Source: Candidatus Woesearchaeota archaeon
GTDB lineage: Archaea; Nanobdellota; Nanobdellia; Woesearchaeales; ARS49
Length of the DNA stretch: 5,283 nt
Direction: 5' to 3'
NCBI GenBank assembly: GCA_023261345.1
Contig: JAHFPE010000069.1
Location: 1 to 5,283 of the forward strand
Shown here: piece by piece, positions 1-4,363 of the stretch
How the letters are laid out: each line of letters begins with the position of its first letter
How positions within the stretch are numbered: the first letter of the stretch is position 1
Notes under the pieces: model-generated
Seen by the model: only the letters and a program-made list of their open reading frames with translations
Database searches by the model: none
Told to the model about the DNA's origin: nothing
Translations under genes and position numbers: made by a program

Positions 1-2
1 CA

Positions 3-914
3 AAAACCGTACTCTTGGCAGAACCAGAAGAAAAATATTGGGAGGTAGTGAACGAACACCCCATAGGAAGTGAAATAGCCATAAATTACAGAGGATGGCA
101 GGTTTACAGAATAGGAGCGCTTGTAAGGGGAGTTCGGTTTAACAATTGCTTTATTGAATTCAATAGCCCTTCCGTTACTCAAAAAGAAAAAGATAGCACT
201 TTAGGAGGAAAGAAAACATATGATTTTGTTGCATCAAAAGCCAGACTGAAAGAACTAGGATTCACAAGCCACCTTCACCCAGCAACTATTTTTGAACTAC
301 TTTATCAGAAGTTTACAGGAGGGCTTGATGAATTTCAAGAAGCGCTAGCTAATGAAATAATTAATGACGGCGCAGAATGGATGGAGATGTATCAAAAGAA
401 AATTGACCCGCACGTCTGGAATGTTGAACTACACTTAGGCAACATTCGCGGAATTAAAGTTCACGATCTTGCATCCGATAATTTTCCCTTATTGAAACTT
501 CATGACATCTACTCAAAAGGATGGTTTTTCGGTGCAAGTCATCACGTAAATTTTACTGCACGACAACCAAGTATTGATTCAGAGGTGATTGGATTTCAAA
601 AAGCACCAACTGATGAATTAACCTATTCATTTAGAGAACTTGCACAAGAACATCCGGATTTAATAAACGCAATCACCCCCAGAAAAAGTGTGCCAAAAGA
701 ATTAGAAAAATTGCTCTTTATTTTTTACTCTGATGAAGGACCCTTTGCTTTTGGAAAGAACACCTTTTACGGAGGAGTTACTATAAGCGCCGGTTCAAGA
801 GGTGCATTGTACTTGCCACAAACAGCAGAGGGCAGGCTTTCAGTCACAAAAGAAATAGGTGAAGAAGGATGTCTTTCTCCGATTGCTTCCGAAGGAGGAC
901 TCAGCCCTGCATAA
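3..914 (+). CDS. Unrecognised protein, 5'-partial; possibly the N-terminal part of a frameshifted gene
   Basis: The frame is open from the left edge of the window to a TAA at 912-914. The first possible start inside the window is a TTG at 15 with no Shine-Dalgarno (SD) sequence before it, so the real start is probably upstream and the protein is longer than the roughly 303 residues visible. I do not recognise a family. The visible part is soluble in character, with no membrane segment. It holds an aromatic/His-rich stretch GWFFGASHHVNF (about 525-560), then a helical Glu/Lys-rich middle and a Gly-rich stretch near 770-810. The last residues, GCLSPIASEGGLSPA, are low in complexity and look unlike the rest. 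They fall exactly where the two other plus frames begin to look coding, so the C-terminus given here may be a frameshift artefact. It overlaps the next frame by 46 bases. No promoter is visible. It is coding with good confidence; its function is unknown. Confidence 0.72.
   Translation, partial: KTVLLAEPEEKYWEVVNEHPIGSEIAINYRGWQVYRIGALVRGVRFNNCFIEFNSPSVTQKEKDSTLGGKKTYDFVASKARLKELGFTSHLHPATIFELLYQKFTGGLDEFQEALANEIINDGAEWMEMYQKKIDPHVWNVELHLGNIRGIKVHDLASDNFPLLKLHDIYSKGWFFGASHHVNFTARQPSIDSEVIGFQKAPTDELTYSFRELAQEHPDLINAITPRKSVPKELEKLLFIFYSDEGPFAFGKNTFYGGVTISAGSRGALYLPQTAEGRLSVTKEIGEEGCLSPIASEGGLSPA
858..862 (+). promoter_or_regulatory. Shine-Dalgarno-like GGTGA before the ATG at 869
   Basis: GGTGA lies 6 bases before the ATG at 869 and matches the archaeal anti-SD core. 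It is the best argument that the downstream frame is a separately translated gene. The same bases also code within the upstream frame, so the match could be chance. Confidence 0.4.
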
Positions 915-1339
915 TAACTTGCGCACAAAACATGCGTTTTTTACCGTGTAGTCTGCATTGTGACGCTTCTTACATGACTGCCTGGTTTGGCGATGTATTT
1001 GATCTAAGCCATGCGCCGGAAAATGAAGAAAAAAATATAGTTCTCGGAAGAGTGTTATCTGGATTTTATCATGAGTTCCTAACGCAACTACATAGAGTTT
1101 GTGGCGCAGAAACTACGGCAAATGCAAGTTTTGCACAGGTTAAAGTAGGAAAAAAACAAATAACAGATTTAACGCAAATACTCGCATCACTTGAGAAGGA
1201 AAAAAGCAATACGCTAAATCTTGTTGATGCATTTGTTAATGGCGGCTTCGAGCAATTGGCTGAGTCAGCACGAGAGTTTTACGCGAAGACGTGTTTAAAC
1301 TTCAGCAAAGCAATTGAAATAGCTGGATTAAAGGCGTAG
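869..1339 (+). CDS. Cys-rich unrecognised protein, or C-terminal part of a frameshifted gene
   Basis: This 156-residue frame begins at ATG 869, six bases after an in-frame TGA (860-862), with a GGTGA SD-like site ahead of it; ATGs at 932 and 974 lack one. The N-terminus is unusual. It has C6 and two PCxxxC pairs (C14/C18 and C27/C31), the second within FLPCSLHCDAS. From memory, that segment resembles a PCSxxCxxS signature in DUF483-like archaeal proteins; this has not been checked. The rest (about residues 45-156) is a helical domain with C76 and C142 and no membrane segment. The segment before FLPCSLHC reads poorly (DCFRRRTQPCIITC), while another plus frame over the same bases gives LHNNLRTKHAFF, a more natural lead-in. 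The frame may therefore be the tail of the upstream protein, displaced by small indels. It ends 10 bases from the convergent aminopeptidase gene. Coding from about 940 onward is likely; the start and independence are doubtful. Confidence 0.6.
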   Translation: MSFSDCFRRRTQPCIITCAQNMRFLPCSLHCDASYMTAWFGDVFDLSHAPENEEKNIVLGRVLSGFYHEFLTQLHRVCGAETTANASFAQVKVGKKQITDLTQILASLEKEKSNTLNLVDAFVNGGFEQLAESAREFYAKTCLNFSKAIEIAGLKA

Positions 1340-1349
1340 AATATATTTC

Positions 1350-2240
1350 TTATATCTTCGTTAGCACTTCAGTTTTCTCACCAATCAAAAACGTTTTTTC
1401 CTCAACAGAAACCATGCCTTTTCCAACTTCAATGAGTGGAGGATATGCATGAATTGCACCTGCAGAAAGTAATTCTTTTATACCTAGCTTTGCTTTTCCA
1501 ACCCCTAATTTTGCAGCAACCCAACGTGTAGTGAACGGCAAAGGACCATAAGACTCCTCGACAAAACTAAGAACTTCTCTTGCAAACGGACTTCGTACTG
1601 GTTTATTTGCAACAAATGAAAAAAGATTACTTAGTTCTGCCTCCCGAATCATTCCAGCGCCATTAGTTGCAAATGGTTCAATTGCAATCACTTGTCCTGC
1701 TTTAAGTAATTGTGTGCTGCCTGTTGCATGATTGGGAACACTTGGTGAATCATGAATGACGAATTTACTAATTCCATGACCTGACAAATTTCGAACAGGA
1801 ACAAATCCATAACTCGTAATGACATCTTGAATTGTACTGCCAATATCTCCAAGTTTAACTCCTGGTGCAAGCATTTTTCCTGCGGCAGCAAGTGCTTCAC
1901 GTGAAGCTTTAACTAATTCTGTCCATTTGCCTGAAAGATCAACAGTTAGCGCATTATCGCCGATGAAACCATTCACGTGAGCGCCCACATCAAGACAAAC
2001 TACCTCTGCATCAAATACATCTACATCATCTGAATCCGGAGTGAAGTGTGCAGCAATATGATTATTCGCAATTTGTGTCGGCCACGCGGGCAAGGCACCA
2101 AGTTCAACAATCTTTTTGTCGACTAAATCGCATACGTCTCGCATCCCTGCACCTTTGCGAATAAGAGTTCTTCCATATTCAAGTGATTGTGCAGCAACTT
2201 TTCCTGCGCTACGCCACTGTTGAAGGTCTTCAGGAGACAT
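1350..2240 (-). CDS. map: Methionine aminopeptidase, type II (archaeal)
   Basis: This cytosolic dinuclear metalloprotease removes the initiator methionine from nascent proteins. At 296 residues it has the usual archaeal type II length, without the N-terminal extension of eukaryotic enzymes. The five expected metal ligands are visible: D84 in LDVGAH, D95 in FIGDNA, H155 in LSGHG, E188 in IEPFA, and E281 in the C-terminal SVEEKT motif. The substrate-side histidines are H65 (AAHFTP) and H163 (VIHDSPSVPN). The type II winged-helix-like insertion falls at about residues 205-270, between the E188 strand and the last motif. One small oddity is EKT, where most family members have EHT after the last ligand. 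The ATG at 2240 is supported by a TATA box 26 bases upstream and no Shine-Dalgarno, so the transcript is probably leaderless. The gene is divergent from the membrane-protein operon. Family assignment is firm and the enzyme looks intact. Confidence 0.97.
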   Translation of the reverse strand: MSPEDLQQWRSAGKVAAQSLEYGRTLIRKGAGMRDVCDLVDKKIVELGALPAWPTQIANNHIAAHFTPDSDDVDVFDAEVVCLDVGAHVNGFIGDNALTVDLSGKWTELVKASREALAAAGKMLAPGVKLGDIGSTIQDVITSYGFVPVRNLSGHGISKFVIHDSPSVPNHATGSTQLLKAGQVIAIEPFATNGAGMIREAELSNLFSFVANKPVRSPFAREVLSFVEESYGPLPFTTRWVAAKLGVGKAKLGIKELLSAGAIHAYPPLIEVGKGMVSVEEKTFLIGEKTEVLTKI

Positions 2241-2260
2241 ACGTGAGAAATTAACGTGAG
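2241..2260. repeat. Direct repeat ACGTGAG x2 between TATA box and start codon
   Basis: ACGTGAG occurs at 2241-2247 and again at 2254-2260, 13 bases apart, filling most of the space between the aminopeptidase TATA box and its start codon. That is a plausible place for a repressor to block transcription initiation, but a seven-base repeat can arise by chance. No regulator is identified. Confidence 0.35.
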
Positions 2261-2261
2261 G

Positions 2262-2270
2262 TATTTATAA
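2262..2270 (-). promoter_or_regulatory. TATA box of the methionine aminopeptidase gene (leaderless)
   Basis: On the minus strand the bases read TTATAAATA. The centre lies about 26 bases before the A of the start codon at 2240, the usual archaeal distance from TATA box to transcription start. Transcription should therefore begin at or next to the start codon, which agrees with the absence of a Shine-Dalgarno sequence. Confidence 0.7.
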
Positions 2271-2284
2271 TAATTGTGCGAGAT

Positions 2285-2298
2285 GTGTCTAGATACAC
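2285..2298. promoter_or_regulatory. Imperfect palindrome GTGT-N6-ACAC, possible operator
   Basis: The bases GTGTCTAGATACAC form an inverted repeat of GTGT and ACAC arms around six bases. It lies 15 bases upstream of the aminopeptidase TATA box. Its left part, TGTCTAG (2286-2292), recurs at 2386-2392, 11 bases upstream of the operon's TATA box. Length and spacing suit a dimeric regulator, but this is only a pattern. The rest of the 193-base intergenic region also holds an eight-base palindrome TGCATGCA at 2335-2342 and nothing else I can name. Confidence 0.25.
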
Positions 2299-2402
2299 TG
2301 TACGCAATAAAAGTCATCATCTTCACCAAAAGGATGCATGCAACTGTGCAGCAAATGATACTTACTGCCCGAATAAAGTAACTCCTGTCTAGTAACGAAA
2401 GC

Positions 2403-2410
2403 TTTATATA
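2403..2410 (+). promoter_or_regulatory. TATA box of the membrane-protein operon (leaderless)
   Basis: TTTATATA, preceded by a purine-rich stretch (AACGAAAGC) that could serve as the TFB recognition element, is centred about 27 bases before the ATG at 2434. No Shine-Dalgarno lies before that ATG. The first gene of the operon is thus probably translated from a leaderless or nearly leaderless transcript, whereas the later genes carry SD sequences. Confidence 0.72.
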
Positions 2411-2433
2411 GTTAATAATCTTTAAGCGGCGTT

Positions 2434-2889
2434 ATGAGACCAATTCAAGCTAATTCGCAAAAGAAATGGCGATCAAGACTAGCATTACTTGGATTGGCAG
2501 GAACGATTTGCGCAGCATCAGTGTATGCAAGATTTGGAAACGATCTTGCATCGATTGCGGAGCGACTAGTTCCAAATAATAAGGCAGTATTCGCTATTGC
2601 TGAGCCTTTGAATGAATTACGCTACGGTAAAAAAGTAGGTGAAGCGAATATTGATGTAACTTGCGACGGAATCCCTGATCATATAATTCAGCGCGGACAA
2701 CGAGGATTATACAACGGAACAGTAATGTTCAAAGACGGCAAAGATAACGGCCCTTTTGGCACGTATAAGCAATGGCATTTTAATCCATTTATCTGTAGAA
2801 TCGCGCAGCTTGATGATGTAACAGGTGATGCTTATCTTAAGGAGCAAGACTTTCCATGGGAAGCAATGTATCAAGAAAAACAAAAGTGA
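2434..2889 (+). CDS. Small membrane-anchored or exported protein with two DVTxD motifs
   Basis: I do not recognise this 151-residue protein; it leads the five-gene operon. A basic N-terminus (KKWRSR, residues 10-15) precedes one hydrophobic segment at about 16-33, which predicts a signal peptide or membrane anchor with the remainder outside. The exported part has two similar acidic motifs, DVTCDGIPD (74-82) and DVTGDAYLKEQD (128-139). Both resemble calcium-binding loops of EF-hand, dockerin or FG-GAP type, although T replaces the usual D/N at loop position 3. Outside the hydrophobic segment the only cysteines are C77 and C121, which could pair as a disulfide. It is not a clear paralog of the next three proteins but shares their size, topology and even count of external cysteines. 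The start is fixed by the promoter at 2403-2410. Coding and topology are well supported; metal binding is inference. Confidence 0.82.
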   Translation: MRPIQANSQKKWRSRLALLGLAGTICAASVYARFGNDLASIAERLVPNNKAVFAIAEPLNELRYGKKVGEANIDVTCDGIPDHIIQRGQRGLYNGTVMFKDGKDNGPFGTYKQWHFNPFICRIAQLDDVTGDAYLKEQDFPWEAMYQEKQK

Positions 2890-2890
2890 G
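2886..2890 (+). promoter_or_regulatory. Shine-Dalgarno-like GTGAG deciding the start at 2898
   Basis: GTGAG overlaps the TGA stop of the first operon gene and sits 7 bases before the ATG at 2898. It favours 2898 over the in-frame upstream ATG at 2856. The GTG at 2886 is itself in frame and would give a four-base GTGA overlap, so it remains a possible alternative start adding four residues. Confidence 0.45.
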
Positions 2891-2897
2891 TAAAAAA

Positions 2898-3323
2898 ATG
2901 AAAATTCCTCGAAACATCAGCTTAGGTCTAGCAGGACTTGCATTTACTGCGTGGATGACCTGGGCAGTAAAACCGAGATATGATATCCTCCCATCACTTT
3001 TAGAGATTCCAGATCTAGCACATTCTCAACTTAAGGATATAGCTATTGCTAGATATGAATTACCTCACATGCCGTTTGTACACGGAATTCGAATCGGAAT
3101 CGGACATGTGGGTGAACAGCCGTGCGCGGCGCCTTTCACATATTATTTTTCACATGATGGAAAGACTTGCTCTGGAATTGATCGAGGCGGAGTAACTTTC
3201 TGTGGATATCAACTTCGTTCAGCACGTTTAATGCATAGAGGGCGTACTGCTGAAGAAACTGCTGCGTGCGTTGCAGCAGATACGATAATTCAAAAATATT
3301 CTGCTGAAGTGGAGATGAAATGA
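2898..3323 (+). CDS. Paralogous membrane-anchored protein, copy 1 of 3
   Basis: This 141-residue protein belongs to a three-member tandem family that I do not recognise. I chose the ATG at 2898 because the protein then begins MKIPRN, exactly like copy 3; a longer in-frame start at 2856 would add 14 residues with no counterpart in the paralogs. A short basic N-terminus and a hydrophobic segment (about 8-24) indicate a single membrane anchor with the C-terminal domain outside. Shared family features are KPRY (25-28), ELPHMPFVHGI (54-64), PFT (79-81), SHDGKTC (85-91), GGVTF (97-101), QLRS (105-108), RG (114-115) and a C-terminal helix TAACVAAD (121-128). C91 and C124 are the two family-wide cysteines, 33 apart. 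C76 and C102 are an extra pair. Its last codons contain the SD for copy 2, and stop and next start overlap as ATGA. It has no identifiable catalytic motif. Confidence 0.85.
   Translation: MKIPRNISLGLAGLAFTAWMTWAVKPRYDILPSLLEIPDLAHSQLKDIAIARYELPHMPFVHGIRIGIGHVGEQPCAAPFTYYFSHDGKTCSGIDRGGVTFCGYQLRSARLMHRGRTAEETAACVAADTIIQKYSAEVEMK
3311..3314 (+). promoter_or_regulatory. Shine-Dalgarno GGAG for copy 2, inside copy 1
   Basis: GGAG lies 5 bases before the ATG at 3320. It is encoded by the last Val-Glu codons of copy 1, and the start overlaps the stop as ATGA (3320-3323), indicating translational coupling. Confidence 0.65.
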
Positions 3324-3757
3324 AACTTCCTCGAAAGTTCAGTTTACGAACAAGTCTTGCATTGCTTGTCGCAGGCACAGCTTTTGCAACAATGCCAAGA
3401 TATAACGTCTACCCGCTAGTTACACATATTGGTCATGATTCACAACCAACAGGAATTGCTGTTAGAAAAAACGAATTGGTATACGTTCCTTTAATTAAAG
3501 GGTTTGAATTTCGAAACACTTTTGTCGGCGCTTGGGGACCAGAAATGTATATTCAAACCGAATGTCCTTTCACAGAATACACATCCTATGATGGGAATAC
3601 TTGTGCAAGAATTCTTCAAAGTGGAGTTACTTTTGGGGGGGCTCAACTTCGTTCGGTGTGTTATTCAACGCGGGGACATACTCCAGAAGAAACTGCTGCA
3701 TGTAAAGCAGCTGATGCGTTAATTCAAGAATTCGCTGCAAAATTGGAGATACAATGA
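3320..3757 (+). CDS. Paralogous membrane-anchored protein, copy 2 of 3
   Basis: This is the 145-residue middle member of the family. It begins MKLPRKFSL like its siblings, but the hydrophobic segment that follows (about 8-25, TSLALLVAGTAFATM) has a different sequence, so the anchor is conserved in character rather than in residues. The external domain keeps PRY (26-28), NELVYVPLIKG (51-61), CPFTEYTSYDGNTC (82-95), SGVTFGG (101-107), QLRS (109-112), RG (118-119) and TPEETAACKAADALIQ (121-136). The family cysteines are C95 and C128, again 33 apart, and the extra pair is C82 and C114. The codons for FGG contain a run of seven G (3635-3641), the longest G run in the window. Both ends overlap the neighbouring genes by the four bases ATGA. 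It probably acts with, or as a variant of, the other two copies; its role is unknown. Confidence 0.87.
   Translation: MKLPRKFSLRTSLALLVAGTAFATMPRYNVYPLVTHIGHDSQPTGIAVRKNELVYVPLIKGFEFRNTFVGAWGPEMYIQTECPFTEYTSYDGNTCARILQSGVTFGGAQLRSVCYSTRGHTPEETAACKAADALIQEFAAKLEIQ
3745..3748 (+). promoter_or_regulatory. Shine-Dalgarno GGAG for copy 3, inside copy 2
   Basis: GGAG is encoded by the Leu-Glu codons near the end of copy 2 and lies 5 bases before the ATG at 3754, which overlaps the stop of copy 2 as ATGA (3754-3757). Confidence 0.65.
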
Positions 3758-3837
3758 AAATTCCTCGAAACTTCAGTTTGGGTCTAGCAGGACTTTTATT
3801 TACCGCGTGGATGACGTGGGCAGTAAAGCCGCGATAC
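3754..3837 (+). repeat. 5' block of copy 3 nearly identical to copy 1 (2898-2981)
   Basis: By hand count, 74 of 84 bases agree between these two blocks. Seven of nine changed codons are synonymous, and similarity drops sharply right after the PRY codons. The block encodes the N-terminus and membrane anchor. Confidence 0.8.
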
Positions 3838-4194
3838 CAAGTGTATCAGGTTTGGAGTAATGTTGAGCATGAAACTTCGTGGGAATTCTATATAATAAAG
3901 AATGAGGTACCTCACGTCCCTTTTGTTCGAAGCATTGAACGTTCATATTTTACGATTGGCGGTCCTACAAGAAGGTTCTTGAAAGAAGTTTCAGGAGAGA
4001 TTCCCTACACAAAATTTATGTCCAGTTATGACCACAAGTGTCAAAGTATTGAACAAAGTGGAGTAACCTGGTTCGGGTATGAACTGCGAAGTATGCGCAC
4101 TCAAAAAAGAGGAGAAAGTCCGGAAGCAACATCTGCCTGCGTAGCAGCTGATGCGTTAATTCAAGAATATGCTGCAAAATTGGAGAAACAATGA
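3754..4194 (+). CDS. Paralogous membrane-anchored protein, copy 3 of 3
   Basis: This is the 146-residue third member of the family. Its first 28 residues match copy 1 at 26 positions, including the hydrophobic anchor (about 8-24) and AVKPRY. Its last residues, AADALIQEYAAKLEKQ, nearly match copy 2. The middle (about 30-85) differs from both apart from NEVPHVPFV (50-58). Further family marks are PYTKFMSSYDHKC (84-96), SGVTWFGYELRS (102-113), RG (119-120) and SACVAAD (127-133). Only the two family cysteines are present, C96 and C129, 33 apart; the extra pair found in the other copies is missing. This supports a conserved C-C link in an extracytoplasmic domain plus an optional second one. The gene looks like a chimera of its neighbours. 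The start is set by the ATGA overlap and the GGAG at 3745-3748. Function unknown. Confidence 0.88.
   Translation: MKIPRNFSLGLAGLLFTAWMTWAVKPRYQVYQVWSNVEHETSWEFYIIKNEVPHVPFVRSIERSYFTIGGPTRRFLKEVSGEIPYTKFMSSYDHKCQSIEQSGVTWFGYELRSMRTQKRGESPEATSACVAADALIQEYAAKLEKQ
4144..4194 (+). repeat. 3' block of copy 3 nearly identical to copy 2 (3707-3757)
   Basis: By hand count, 48 of 51 bases agree. The block covers the last 16 codons, the GGAG Shine-Dalgarno and the ATGA junction. Upstream of it the two genes are clearly diverged. Confidence 0.8.
4182..4185 (+). promoter_or_regulatory. Shine-Dalgarno GGAG for the zinc-ribbon gene, inside copy 3
   Basis: GGAG in the Leu-Glu codons of copy 3 lies 5 bases before the ATG at 4191. 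The same arrangement at two earlier junctions supports the short downstream frame as a real gene. Confidence 0.65.
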
Positions 4195-4337
4195 AAAACA
4201 ACAACCTCGTGTGTCCTGCTTGTAACAGTCTTGCGTTAGGTGAAGATTGTAGTTTTTGCAAGAACTGTCTAAACACAGAAGGAATGCGTAATCGTTGGCT
4301 TGCATGGAATGATTGGGAGCGAGGAGAAGAATTTTAA
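4191..4337 (+). CDS. 48-residue zinc-ribbon-like protein
   Basis: This short frame begins at an ATG that overlaps the stop of copy 3 as ATGA, with GGAG five bases upstream, and ends at TAA 4335-4337. The protein has CPAC (C8, C11) followed by CSFCKNC (C20, C23, C26), an arrangement typical of a small treble-clef or zinc-ribbon fold with one cysteine to spare. The C-terminal half is basic and then acidic, with three tryptophans spaced three apart (W36, W39, W42), probably one face of a short helix. It has no membrane segment or signal, so it should be cytosolic, unlike the four proteins before it. As the last gene of the operon it could be a regulator, an adaptor or simply co-transcribed. Zinc binding is inferred from the cysteine pattern; no named family is claimed. 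The repeated junction structure makes it very likely to be translated. Confidence 0.78.
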   Translation: MKNNNLVCPACNSLALGEDCSFCKNCLNTEGMRNRWLAWNDWERGEEF

Positions 4338-4350
4338 TCAATTTTAGTTT
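4332..4350 (+). terminator. T-rich stretch at operon end, possible archaeal terminator
   Basis: TTTT at 4332-4335, TTTT at 4342-4345 and TTT at 4348-4350 follow the last codons of the operon, with no hairpin. Archaeal termination often uses such T tracts. T-rich sequence continues past 4376 into the convergent gene, so the exact end is unclear. Confidence 0.35.
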
Positions 4351-4363
4351 ATCATAAATTCTC

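Noticed and set aside
2123..2329. 68-residue minus-strand frame crossing the aminopeptidase start
   Set aside because: It overlaps the real gene out of frame, runs through its promoter and TATA box, and has no ribosome site or recognisable composition.
2335..2352. Hairpin-like TGCATGCA and TGCA-ACTG-TGCA sequences as an RNA gene or terminator
   Set aside because: The stems are only four bases long and no T tract follows; there is no tRNA-like or riboswitch-like structure.
2494..2532. Lipobox-like Cys (C26) at the end of the first operon protein's hydrophobic segment
   Set aside because: The residues before Cys are G-T-I, which do not fit the lipobox pattern with small residues at -1 and -2; an ordinary signal or anchor is more likely.
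2856..2897. Longer start for paralog copy 1 at ATG 2856
   Set aside because: It would add 14 residues absent from the other copies and overlap the preceding gene by 34 bases without a Shine-Dalgarno; ATG 2898 gives the shared MKIPRN start.
3136..3722. Antisense frame at 3136-3378 and second plus frame at 3504-3722
   Set aside because: Both are shadows of the paralog genes, whose reading frames are fixed by conserved motifs across three copies.
4016..4341. Minus-strand frames opposite copy 3 and the zinc-ribbon gene
   Set aside because: They lie antisense to well-supported coupled genes, have unnatural Leu/Phe/Cys-rich sequence and no promoter or ribosome site.
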